Source: Aldehydirespirator sp963667505 | GTDB lineage: Bacteria > Actinomycetota > Acidimicrobiia > Acidimicrobiales > Aldehydirespiratoraceae | Assembly (NCBI GenBank): GCA_963667505.2 | Contig: OY763490.2 | Location: 1,116,001-1,180,000, forward strand | Reading direction: 5' to 3' | Length of the DNA stretch: 64,000 bases | Shown: positions 16,420 through 23,960 of the stretch, piece after piece | Position numbering within the stretch: the first letter of the stretch is position 1 | Layout: each line of letters starts with the position of its first letter | Notes under the pieces: model-generated | Seen by the model: only the letters and a program-made list of their open reading frames with translations | What the model was told of the DNA's origin: nothing | The model's database searches: none | Translations under genes and position numbers: made by a program

Positions 16420-17025
16420 ATGGGAAGGGACCTCGACAGCGCAGCGGACGTCGGCGTCGGCCCCGGCGAGCCCGGACCAGGACGCGGGGGTGAGGACGTG
16501 CCCGAGCGGGCGGGCCAGACTCATCTGTGGTTCATGGCTGACAGCCCTGCAGGACCGGTGTTCGTGGCCCACTCGAACGGCTGGGTCACCGGGCTGCTGA
16601 TAGCGCCGAACGGCCGCAAGCCCGACCCTGGAGGCTTCGTCGACTATATGCACGACGAGGTGGGCGAGGAGGTGGAGCCCGATCCCGACCCCGATCCCAA
16701 GCTAGTGGCCCGGGTGAACGAGGCCCTCGCCACCGGCCGCACCGACGTTCCCGTCGACCTCTCGTCGCGCTCGCCGTTCCATCAAGAGGTGCTCAGAGCC
16801 ACTGCTCGCATCCCCCGCGGCGAGGTCCGCACCTACGGGGAGCTGGCCGAGGAGGTTGGCCGGCCCAGAGCCGCTCGGGCGGTGGGCACGGCCATGGCCC
16901 GCAACCCCGTGCCGCTGCTGGTCCCTTGCCACCGAGTGGTGCCCAGCAGCGGGGGAGTGGGCAACTACGGCTTCGGCAGAGACCTCAAGGCCAAACTGCT
17001 CGCCGGCGAAGGTGCCGTCCTCTAG
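16420..17025 (+). CDS. ogt: Methylated-DNA--protein-cysteine methyltransferase
   Basis: 201 aa. Suicide repair of O6-alkylguanine by transfer of the alkyl group to the Cys of PCHRV (about residue 168). RTYGELAEEVGRPRAARAVG is the helix-turn-helix with the arginine finger. The N-terminal 90 residues are poorly conserved and acidic (PDPDPDP). The ATG at 16420 follows a GGAG 7 nt upstream. The gene converges on udk with only 4 bp between stops. Confidence 0.92.
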   Translation: MGRDLDSAADVGVGPGEPGPGRGGEDVPERAGQTHLWFMADSPAGPVFVAHSNGWVTGLLIAPNGRKPDPGGFVDYMHDEVGEEVEPDPDPDPKLVARVNEALATGRTDVPVDLSSRSPFHQEVLRATARIPRGEVRTYGELAEEVGRPRAARAVGTAMARNPVPLLVPCHRVVPSSGGVGNYGFGRDLKAKLLAGEGAVL

Positions 17026-17029
17026 CCCG

Positions 17030-17656
17030 TCAGCGGATGCTGGCAGGTGTGGTGGCGGGGGCCAGCAGGGTGGTCAGCTCGTCGGCCAGGTCGGCTACAT
17101 CGGTGACGGCCGCGATCCGGTCGGCCCGGTGGCGGCTGGGTTGCACGTAGGCGTCGTGCATGGGGGCCACGGTGGCCGCGAACTGCCTGCGCACATGGTC
17201 CTCGGGACGGCCTCGCTCGTCCATGTCGCGCCGCATGCGGCGCTGTAGGCGAACCGCCTCGGGGACGTCCAGGAAGATCGAGTAGTCCAAGCGCGCCGCG
17301 ACCTCCTCGAAGGCGAGCAGCAGGATGCCCTCGACCAGCAGCACACGAGAGGCAGTCACATGCTCGAACCGGCCGCTGAACGTGTGGGTCGGGAAGTCGT
17401 ACACCGGCACGTCCACGTCGATGCCCTGCTTCAGGGCGTCGAGGTGTTGAAGGAACAAGTCGATGTCCAGCGAGTCGGGATGGTCGAAGTTGCATGCCCG
17501 CCGCTCGGCGAAGGGAAGGTGCGACAGGTCGCGGTAGTACGCGTCGAAGGCCAGAACGCTCGCCTCTGTGCCGTCCAGACGCTGCGTCAGCCGCCTCGTG
17601 AGGGTCGTCTTGCCCGCGCCGGAGCCGCCGCAGATCCCGAAGACGAACACCTCCAC
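17030..17656 (-). CDS. udk: Uridine kinase
   Basis: 208 aa, the normal length. Phosphorylates uridine and cytidine in pyrimidine salvage. Walker A is GGSGAGKTTL; FDHPDSLD and VPVYDFPTH are nucleoside-binding segments; LLVEGILLL carries the Walker B region. Start GTG 17656 has TATGGT (17670-17665) 8 nt upstream and no Shine-Dalgarno, so it is likely leaderless. Convergent with ogt. Confidence 0.94.
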   Translation of the reverse strand: MEVFVFGICGGSGAGKTTLTRRLTQRLDGTEASVLAFDAYYRDLSHLPFAERRACNFDHPDSLDIDLFLQHLDALKQGIDVDVPVYDFPTHTFSGRFEHVTASRVLLVEGILLLAFEEVAARLDYSIFLDVPEAVRLQRRMRRDMDERGRPEDHVRRQFAATVAPMHDAYVQPSRHRADRIAAVTDVADLADELTTLLAPATTPASIR

Positions 17657-17686
17657 GGGCCGACACCATACCTGTGACCCGCCAGC

Positions 17687-17765
17687 GGCATCGTTGCCGT
17701 CCCGGTGGACTCATGGCGTAGCGGTGGCATCGCTTCGTCCCGGTGGACTCACGGCGTGTCGGTGG
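17687..17765 (+). repeat. Two 39-bp tandem copies before the aminotransferase
   Basis: Units share CGTCCCGGTGGACTCA and GCGGTGGCATC-type ends; a third partial unit (GCATCATGG) contains the start codon at 17770. The first copy has its own ATG followed by GCG and TAG. Confidence 0.7.
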
Positions 17766-17769
17766 CATC

Positions 17770-18936
17770 ATGGCCGCCGTGGCCCTGCCGCAGTCCCGGC
17801 GATCGGGAATCAGCCCGTTCTATGTCATGGAGGTTATGCGGGCCGCCGAGGAGCGCGAGGCCGCCGGCGGGGAGGTGCTGCACCTCGAGGTAGGACAGCC
17901 GTCCACTCCGGCGCCCGCCGGGGTGATCCGGGCCGCCCACGCCGCCCTCGACTCGGACGTGCTCGGATACACCACCGCGGCGGGCATCGAAGCGCTAAGG
18001 GGGCGGATCAGCGACCACTACCGGTCCTGGTACGGCGCCGACGTCGACCCCGGCCGCGTCATCGTGACCCTCGGCGCGTCCGGCGCCTTCGTGCTGGCCT
18101 TCCTGGCCGCCTTCGACGCGGGCGACCGGGTGGTCGTCACTACGCCTGGCTACCCCTGCTACCGCAACGCCTTGCAGGCCCTGAACGCCGAAGTGGTGAC
18201 CCTGCCCACCTCGGCCGAGACCCGCTTCCAGCCGTCGCCGGAGCTGCTGGAGGACCTGTGCCGCCGCACCGGGTCGGTGGACGGGCTGGTGCTGGCCTCG
18301 CCGTCGAACCCGTCGGGGACGATGCTCGACGGACCGTCGCTGGCCGCGGTGTCGGACTGGTGCGCCGAGCACGGCGTTCGCCTCGTGGCCGACGAGATCT
18401 ACCACGGCATCACCTACGGCGAGCCGGCGCCGACCGCGCTGAACCTCAGTCCCGACGCCTTGGTGGTCAATAGCTTCTCGAAGTACTTCTCGATGACCGG
18501 CTGGCGGCTGGGCTGGGTCGTGGCCCCCGACGAACTGGTGGAGCCGGTCCGGCGGCTGGCCCAGAACTTCTTCATCGCGGCGCCCACCGTGTCGCAGATC
18601 GCCGGGGTGGCCGCCTTCGACTGCCACGACGAGCTCAGGGCCAACGTGGCCCGCTACGCCCGCAACCGCAGGGTGCTCCTCGAAGGGCTGCCAGCCGCGG
18701 GCATCGACTGCCTAGCCCCCAGCGACGGTGCCTTCTACGTGTACGCGGCCGTCGACCACATAGCCGCCGACAGCCAGGCGCTGTGCCGGCGCTGGCTTGA
18801 CGAGCTCGGGGTGGCCGTGACGCCCGGTATCGACTTCGACCCGGCGGAGGGCCACCGCTACGCCCGGTTCTCCTACGCGGGCGCCACCGACGACATGGCC
18901 GAGGCCATGCACCGGCTCCGGGAGTGGACACGCTGA
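17770..18936 (+). CDS. Pyridoxal-phosphate aminotransferase, class I/II
   Basis: 388 aa. Fold-type I aminotransferase of the aspartate/alanine group: SNPSGTM carries the conserved Asn, ADEIYHGITY the Asp that binds the pyridine ring, and NSFSKYFSMTGWRLGW the PLP Lys. EVGQPSTPAP at the N-terminus is typical. The amino acid substrate is not predictable from motifs. I take ATG 17770; an in-frame start at 17743 lies inside the tandem repeat and is unlikely. Downstream are two copies of the hairpin repeat. Confidence 0.9.
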   Translation: MAAVALPQSRRSGISPFYVMEVMRAAEEREAAGGEVLHLEVGQPSTPAPAGVIRAAHAALDSDVLGYTTAAGIEALRGRISDHYRSWYGADVDPGRVIVTLGASGAFVLAFLAAFDAGDRVVVTTPGYPCYRNALQALNAEVVTLPTSAETRFQPSPELLEDLCRRTGSVDGLVLASPSNPSGTMLDGPSLAAVSDWCAEHGVRLVADEIYHGITYGEPAPTALNLSPDALVVNSFSKYFSMTGWRLGWVVAPDELVEPVRRLAQNFFIAAPTVSQIAGVAAFDCHDELRANVARYARNRRVLLEGLPAAGIDCLAPSDGAFYVYAAVDHIAADSQALCRRWLDELGVAVTPGIDFDPAEGHRYARFSYAGATDDMAEAMHRLREWTR

Positions 18937-18948
18937 CCGCCGCATCTG

Positions 18949-19065
18949 GAACTGGCAGCAGAACGCAAGCCATGCGCGCACAACGCTGCCAATTCACCAC
19001 GGTCTGCCACCACGACTGGAACTGGCAGCAGAACGCACGCCATGCGCGCACAACGCTGCCAATTC
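18949..19065 (-). repeat. Two tandem 70-bp units of the hairpin repeat family
   Basis: Units start at 18949 and 19019. They have the same arms as the 4114-4306 copies (GAACTGGCAGC and GCTGCCAATTC) and are almost identical to one another. They sit between two convergent genes, where a bidirectional terminator would be expected. As at the first locus, the hairpin pairs fully only in minus-strand RNA. Confidence 0.85.
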
Positions 19066-19167
19066 ACCACGGTCCGCCGCAATACTCGGCGTCCGCCTAT
19101 GAGCACTTGACCACTGAGCCAGACGGGCCGGCGCTTACGGTAGCGCGGCCCGGCGATGGCGGTGGCT

Positions 19168-19602
19168 TCAGGCGCCGAGGCGGGTCCTGGCTTCGGCTGA
19201 GCGCTCCAGGAGGTAGGCCGGGACGGTGACGCCGTTGACGACCGCCTCGCTGGAGCCGCCGCCCGCTGCGTCGGCCGTGTCCGCGGCTTCGTCCGGCGCG
19301 GCAGCCGCGGCCTCCGCGGCCCGCTGGGTGGCCAGCTCCGCCTCCACCGCCTCCCGGTCGCGGGCCACCCGGAACCGGTCATAGTCCTTGGTCCTCACCA
19401 GGTCGCCGTGATCGATGTGGCCGACCACCCGGCCGTCGCCGAGCCTCACCCAGTAGCGGTTCCAGGTGAAGCCGTTGGCCATCGCCACCTTGCCCTCGCT
19501 GCCCTCGGGCACGCCGGGCAGTCCGGCGACCAGCCGCACCTTCTCGCCCCGCTTGAGGGTGCGGGCCTGCAACTGGGCCGTGGTGAAGGTCTTGGGCGGC
19601 AT
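19168..19602 (-). CDS. Conserved hypothetical protein with SH3/KOW-like core
   Basis: 144 aa, unrecognised function. Residues 18-65 (KRGEKVRLVAGLPGVP and YWVRLGDGRVVGHIDHGDL) look like a small beta-barrel, KOW/SH3-like, fold. The rest is an Ala-rich helical segment (65-120) and a C-terminal TVPAYLLERSAEAR tail. The ATG at 19602 is 8 nt from TACCGT, the minus half of a shared divergent promoter, and no Shine-Dalgarno is seen. Similar proteins occur, from memory, as short actinobacterial hypotheticals; no role is proposed. Confidence 0.75.
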   Translation of the reverse strand: MPPKTFTTAQLQARTLKRGEKVRLVAGLPGVPEGSEGKVAMANGFTWNRYWVRLGDGRVVGHIDHGDLVRTKDYDRFRVARDREAVEAELATQRAAEAAAAAPDEAADTADAAGGGSSEAVVNGVTVPAYLLERSAEARTRLGA

Positions 19603-19610
19603 CAGCGCAC

Positions 19611-19620
19611 ACGGTAGCGT
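19611..19620. promoter_or_regulatory. Overlapping divergent -10 elements
   Basis: The 10-mer ACGGTAGCGT contains TAGCGT on + (19615-19620) and TACCGT on - (19616-19611) sharing one TA. Start codons lie 6 nt (GTG 19627, +) and 8 nt (ATG 19602, -) away; the gap between genes is 24 bp. Confidence 0.55.
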
Positions 19621-19626
19621 GAGGCC

Positions 19627-20868
19627 GTGGAGCCCGACGACCTCCCCGGCCCCGCGCCCGGTGCCGTTCCGCTGAGCGCAGAGGACCTCGGCTACCGGCC
19701 CTTCGACGCCGACAACCACTACTACGAGGCCCTCGACGCCTTCACCCGCCATGTCGACCCGGCGATGCAGCCCAGGGTGGTGCAGTGGGTGGACATGGGA
19801 GGCCGCAGGCACCATTTGGTGGGGGGCCGGCTGGCCCGGGCGGTGGCCAACCCCACCTGGAACCCGATCGCCAAGCCCGGAGCGCTGCGCGACTACTTCA
19901 AGGGCAACCCCGAGGGCCGCAGCCCGGCCGAGATGCTGCGCGACCGCGAGCCGCTGCCCGAGCACTACATGGCCCCGCAGGCCCGCCTCAAGGTGATGGA
20001 CGCCCAAGGTCTGCGGGCGGTGTGGCTGTTCCCGACGCTGGGCGTGCTTTACGAGGAGCTGCTGCGCCACGACGTCGACGCGGCAGTCGCCATGATGCGG
20101 GGCTTCAACCGCTGGCTGCACGACGACTGGGGCTACAACTGCGACGACCGCATTTTCGGTGCCCCCTACATCGCGCTCGGCGACCCGGCCGCGGCCGCCG
20201 ACGAGGTGGAGCGGGTGCTGGGCCTCGGGGCCCGCATCCTGGTGATGCGCCCCGCGGCGGTCACCACCCGCACCGGGCAGCTCTCGCCGTTCCATGCGAC
20301 CTTCGACCCGGTGTGGCGGCTCATCAACGACGCTGGCGTGACCGTGGTCGTCCACGCCGCCGACTCGGGCTACTCCTCCCAGGGCTACGCCGACGACGAG
20401 TTCTCGGCAGCCGGATTGGGCGTCGGAGCGGGGGGCGGGCCGAACCTGCGAGCCTTCGCCATCGAGCGGGCGGCCCAGGACTGGCTGATGCAGTCGGTAT
20501 TCGAGAAGATATACGACCGGTTCCCGAACCTGAGGGTGGCCTCGGTGGAGAACGGCTCGGACTTCCTGGCCCCGATGTTCCGCAAGTTCTCCCAGATCGC
20601 CAAGAAGAACTACTGGTGGTTCGACGACCACCCAGTCGACACGTTCAAGGCCCATGCGTGGATCAACCCGTTCTGGGAGGACGATGTGAACGAGGTTGCT
20701 GAGCTGATGGGCGCCGACCGGGTGATCTTCGGCTCGGACTGGCCCCACATCGAGGGCATGCCCGAGCCCCTCGACTACCTGGCCGAGCTGAAGGGCTTCT
20801 CCGACACCGACCGCCGTGCCATCATGCTCGACAACGTGTCGTACCTGAACGAGCCCCGGCCCACATGA
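19627..20868 (+). CDS. Amidohydrolase family protein (amidohydrolase_2)
   Basis: 413 aa TIM-barrel metal hydrolase. FDADNHYYE replaces the usual DxHxH metal motif near the N-terminus (D-x-N-H), VVHAADSGY supplies a His on a later strand, and IFGSDWPHIEG holds the C-terminal catalytic Asp. Members include decarboxylases and hydrolases of aromatic acids; the altered first motif makes the reaction uncertain. GTG 19627 is the likely leaderless start. It heads a cluster with an acyl-CoA dehydrogenase (23 bp away), hydratase and SDR, suggesting action on a ring- or chain-derived intermediate. Confidence 0.85.
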   Translation: MEPDDLPGPAPGAVPLSAEDLGYRPFDADNHYYEALDAFTRHVDPAMQPRVVQWVDMGGRRHHLVGGRLARAVANPTWNPIAKPGALRDYFKGNPEGRSPAEMLRDREPLPEHYMAPQARLKVMDAQGLRAVWLFPTLGVLYEELLRHDVDAAVAMMRGFNRWLHDDWGYNCDDRIFGAPYIALGDPAAAADEVERVLGLGARILVMRPAAVTTRTGQLSPFHATFDPVWRLINDAGVTVVVHAADSGYSSQGYADDEFSAAGLGVGAGGGPNLRAFAIERAAQDWLMQSVFEKIYDRFPNLRVASVENGSDFLAPMFRKFSQIAKKNYWWFDDHPVDTFKAHAWINPFWEDDVNEVAELMGADRVIFGSDWPHIEGMPEPLDYLAELKGFSDTDRRAIMLDNVSYLNEPRPT

Positions 20869-20890
20869 CTTTCGCCCCCGGCCAGACGCC

Positions 20891-21895
20891 GTGACCGACA
20901 CGCTGGCGCCCTCGACCGGCGCGGATGCCGACGCCGTGCGGGCCGGGGTGGAGGCGTTCTGCGACCAGCACTGGGACCCCGACCTCGAGCTCGCCCAGTG
21001 GTGGCGGCTGCTGGCCGGCGCCGGCTACGCGCATCCGATGCTGCCGGAGTCCGCGGGCGGTCTCGGCTACGGCCGGGACCAAGTCGAGTTGGTGTGGCTG
21101 GTGCTGGCCGAGCGCAACGTGGTCGGCCCGCCCGGCGGCCTGGGACGGATGCTGGCCGCTCCGACCATCGCTTTCCACGGCACGCCGGAGCAGGTCGAGC
21201 GCTACGTGCCAGAGATCCTCGACGGCCGGGTGGGGTGGTGCCAGCTCTTCAGCGAGCCCAACGCCGGGTCCGACCTGGCCAGCCTGCAGTGCCGGGCCGA
21301 GCGGGACGGCGACGAGTGGGTGATCTCCGGCCAGAAGGTGTGGACCTCGGGCGGGCAGGTGGCCGACAAGGGGATGCTGCTGGCCCGCACCGAGCCCGAA
21401 GCGCCCAAGCACGCTGGCATCTCTTGGTTCGCGTTCGACATGGACCAGCCCGGTGTGGAGGTCCGGCCGCTGACCGAGATGACCGGCCACGCGCTGTTCA
21501 ACGAGGTGTTCATCGACGAGGCTCGGGCAGCCGACAGCGCCATCGTCGGCGGGCTGAACAACGGCTGGAGGGTGGCCAACACCACCCTGATGGTCGAGCG
21601 GGCGTCGCTGGGGTCCTCGGGCCGAAGGCCGCCCTCTCCCGCCCCGGGTCCCAAGGGCGGGGTCCTGGCCCGGCGGGCCGGCGACTTCGTGAGCACGTCC
21701 ATGGCCGCCTCGGACGGGCGCCCGCCGCTGGGCATGGACCTCTGGTGGCGGCTGGTCGACCTGGCCCGAAAGAACGGCAGCATCGCTGGCCGGGTGCTGC
21801 GAGACGACCTGATGCGGCTTGTACGGGCTGATCGAGATCAACCGCCTCTCGATTCAGCGGGCCAAGGCCGGCGGCCGGGCCCGAGCGGCCCGTGA
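20891..21895 (+). CDS. Acyl-CoA dehydrogenase, N-terminal and middle part (frameshifted)
   Basis: As written 334 aa; true homology ends near residue 312 (position 21825). N-terminal helical domain, then the FAD/substrate segment QLFSEPNAGSDLASLQ and GQKVWTSGGQVAD. After LRDDLMRL the frame changes: the correct continuation (YGLIEINRL) is in the next ORF, needing removal of one base near 21821-21823. It would oxidise an acyl-CoA to the trans-2-enoyl-CoA. GTG 20891 follows the amidohydrolase stop closely, so it is within an operon. Confidence 0.85.
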   Translation: MTDTLAPSTGADADAVRAGVEAFCDQHWDPDLELAQWWRLLAGAGYAHPMLPESAGGLGYGRDQVELVWLVLAERNVVGPPGGLGRMLAAPTIAFHGTPEQVERYVPEILDGRVGWCQLFSEPNAGSDLASLQCRAERDGDEWVISGQKVWTSGGQVADKGMLLARTEPEAPKHAGISWFAFDMDQPGVEVRPLTEMTGHALFNEVFIDEARAADSAIVGGLNNGWRVANTTLMVERASLGSSGRRPPSPAPGPKGGVLARRAGDFVSTSMAASDGRPPLGMDLWWRLVDLARKNGSIAGRVLRDDLMRLVRADRDQPPLDSAGQGRRPGPSGP

Positions 21896-22211
21896 GCGCA
21901 GCGAACAAGGAGCGGGCGACCGGACCAGCGCGGCCGTGCCCAACATCGCCAAGCTCACCATGAGCGAGCTCAACCGCTCGTTCCGCGACATTGGCCTGCG
22001 GGTGATCGGCGCGGACGGGATGCTCATGGGCGACTCGGACGGCCAGAGCGGCGGCCACCTCGGCGAGTTGGCCCTGCTCTCTCCCGCGCCAGCCATCTAC
22101 GGCGGCACCGACCAGGTGCAACGCAACATCATCGGCGAGCGCGTGCTGGGGCTGCCCAGGGAGCCCGGACCGCCGCGCGAGACGCCCTTCAGCCAACTGC
22201 CCAAGAACTAG
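21819..22211 (+). CDS. Acyl-CoA dehydrogenase, C-terminal part (frameshifted)
   Basis: The C-terminal helical domain of the preceding dehydrogenase. It shows IYGGTDQVQRNIIGERVLGLPRE, the nucleotide-contacting end typical of the family. Its apparent ATG at 21819 is internal and lacks a ribosome binding site. The two ORFs overlap by 77 bp and together make a normal length protein of about 435 aa. Either a real +1 mutation, recoding, or a sequencing error. Confidence 0.82.
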   Translation: MYGLIEINRLSIQRAKAGGRARAARERSEQGAGDRTSAAVPNIAKLTMSELNRSFRDIGLRVIGADGMLMGDSDGQSGGHLGELALLSPAPAIYGGTDQVQRNIIGERVLGLPREPGPPRETPFSQLPKN

Positions 22212-22219
22212 AGCGCTCC

Positions 22220-22999
22220 ATGACGGACCGGGTGCGCCTCGACGTCGACGGCGCCATCGCCACCATCACCAACAACCACGCGGCCAAGCACAACGCCTTC
22301 GACGACGAGATGGATCTGCGGCTCTTCGAGATCCTCGAGGAGCTGGCTCACCGGCCCGAAGTGCGAGCTGTGGTGTGGCGGGGCGAGGGCCCGAGTTGGT
22401 CGTCGGGAAGGGACGTCTCGGCCGTCGGAACCAACCTGAGCGAACTGAGCCACCACCAGTTGATGACCCGCGGCCATCGGGGCATCCAGAGGCTGTGGGA
22501 CCTGGAGGCCCCGGTGATCGCGGCCATCGGCGGCTGGGCCATGGGCGGGTCGTTCCAGCGCGCCCTGCTGTGCGACATCCGCATCGCGGCCGCCGACGCC
22601 CGTTTCCGGCTGCCCGAGGTGGGCCACGGCGTGATCCCCGACACCGGGGGCGTGAGCGTGCTGTACCAGATGTGCGGCCCGGGACTGGTGAGCGACATGG
22701 TGCTGACCGGACGGACGCTGTCGGCTGAGGAGGCGCTCGCGTACGGCATCGTGTCGCGGGTGGTGCCCCGCCAAGACCTGGACGCTGAGGCTCGGGCGAT
22801 GGCCGAAGCCGTGGCGGCCGCTCCGGCGGTGACCGTGAAGCTGGCCCGGCGGGTGATCTCGCACCTGGCCCGGCCCCAGCAGCGGACCGCCATGGACGAC
22901 GAGCTGATCTTCCAGACGTTCCTCAACCGCAGCGATGACTTCGCCGAGATGAAGGCCGCCAGGGCCGAGGGCCGCCCGCCGCGCTACACCGGAAGCTGA
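22220..22999 (+). CDS. Enoyl-CoA hydratase/isomerase
   Basis: 259 aa crotonase-fold protein. WSSGRDVSAV holds the first oxyanion-hole region, GGWAMGGSFQRALLCDIRIA the second, and FRLPEVGHGVIPDTGG the segment where catalytic Glu residues lie. Hydration of an enoyl-CoA or isomerisation of a double bond is expected. It starts 8 bp after the dehydrogenase stop and ends 7 bp before the SDR gene, so the three form one transcription unit in beta-oxidation order. Confidence 0.92.
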   Translation: MTDRVRLDVDGAIATITNNHAAKHNAFDDEMDLRLFEILEELAHRPEVRAVVWRGEGPSWSSGRDVSAVGTNLSELSHHQLMTRGHRGIQRLWDLEAPVIAAIGGWAMGGSFQRALLCDIRIAAADARFRLPEVGHGVIPDTGGVSVLYQMCGPGLVSDMVLTGRTLSAEEALAYGIVSRVVPRQDLDAEARAMAEAVAAAPAVTVKLARRVISHLARPQQRTAMDDELIFQTFLNRSDDFAEMKAARAEGRPPRYTGS

Positions 23000-23006
23000 A
23001 GCGGCC

Positions 23007-23891
23007 TTGAACCCCGGCCTGCCATCGCCGCCGCCGACGGGGGAGACCGCGCTGCGGCCGGGGACCTTCGACGGCCGCACGGTGCTGGTCACCGGCGGAG
23101 GCACCGGCCTAGGCAAGGCCATTGCGTCGGAGTTCGCCCGGCTCGGGGCCTCGATAGTGATCGCCAGCCGCTCCCCCGAGCATCTCGAAGCGGGCCGGGC
23201 CGCCATGGAGGCGCTGGGCGCGCCGACAGCCGCCGCGGTCTGCGACATCCGCGATCCTGAGGCGGTGGCCGCCGCCTTCGACGCGGCCGAGGAGGCCTTC
23301 GGCCTGCCCGACGTGCTGGTCAACAACGCCGCCGCCAACTTCCCAGTGCCGGCCGAGGACATGTCGCCGAACGCATGGCGGGCGGTGGTGGACATCACCC
23401 TGAGCGGCACCTTCAACTGCTCCCGCGAGATGGGACGGCGCCATCTGGCCGCGGGCACGCCAGCGTCGATCATCAACATCGGCGCGTCCTACGCCTGGAC
23501 GGGAGGCCCCGGTTTCGCCCACTCGGCCGCGGCCAAGGCGGGCGTCAAGAGCCTCACCGAGTCGCTGGCGGTGGAGTGGGGCCCCTACGGGATCCAGGTG
23601 AACTGCCTGGTGCCCGGCCTGTTCCCCCATGAGGACATGACCGCCGACATCCGCTCCAGCCTCGACCGCACCGGCGACAAGGACCCCTGCCAGCCCGCGC
23701 TGCGGGTGGGGGAGCGCCAGGAGCTCGGCTGGGCAGCCACCTTCCTGGCGTCGCCCTACGGACGGTTCATCTCGGGCCACACCCTGGTGGTGGACGGCGC
23801 CAACTGGCTGCGCCGCTCCATGACCAGCCCCCCGGTGGTCACAGTTCGCGACCAACTCGGCCGCGGCCCCTTCCAGCCCCGAGACAGCTAG
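23007..23891 (+). CDS. SDR-family reductase, 2,4-dienoyl-CoA reductase-like
   Basis: 294 aa. Cofactor motif TGGGTGLGKAIA and LVNNAAANF are typical SDR, but the YxxxK tyrosine is absent: the sequence reads FAHSAAAKAGV. This Ser/Ala-x-x-Lys form, plus LAVEWGPYGIQVN, fits the 2,4-dienoyl-CoA reductase group, which lacks the tyrosine. It would reduce dienoyl-CoA with NADPH during breakdown of unsaturated acyl chains. TTG 23007 is the first possible start; the Rossmann strand begins about 25 residues later. Confidence 0.87.
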   Translation: MNPGLPSPPPTGETALRPGTFDGRTVLVTGGGTGLGKAIASEFARLGASIVIASRSPEHLEAGRAAMEALGAPTAAAVCDIRDPEAVAAAFDAAEEAFGLPDVLVNNAAANFPVPAEDMSPNAWRAVVDITLSGTFNCSREMGRRHLAAGTPASIINIGASYAWTGGPGFAHSAAAKAGVKSLTESLAVEWGPYGIQVNCLVPGLFPHEDMTADIRSSLDRTGDKDPCQPALRVGERQELGWAATFLASPYGRFISGHTLVVDGANWLRRSMTSPPVVTVRDQLGRGPFQPRDS

Positions 23892-23910
23892 GAGTACGCC
23901 CTATTCTCCT

Positions 23911-23936
23911 TATACTGTGGCCCTCTCGACTGTGGC
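23911..23936 (+). promoter_or_regulatory. Predicted promoter of the exported protein gene
   Basis: TATACT (23911-23916) is a good -10 element followed by two copies of ACTGTGGCCC 15 bp apart. A Shine-Dalgarno (AAGGAG, 23949-23954) lies 6 nt before ATG 23961, giving a roughly 35-nt leader, unlike the leaderless genes nearby. Confidence 0.45.
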
Positions 23937-23960
23937 CCACTCAGAAGCAAGGAGTTGGAG

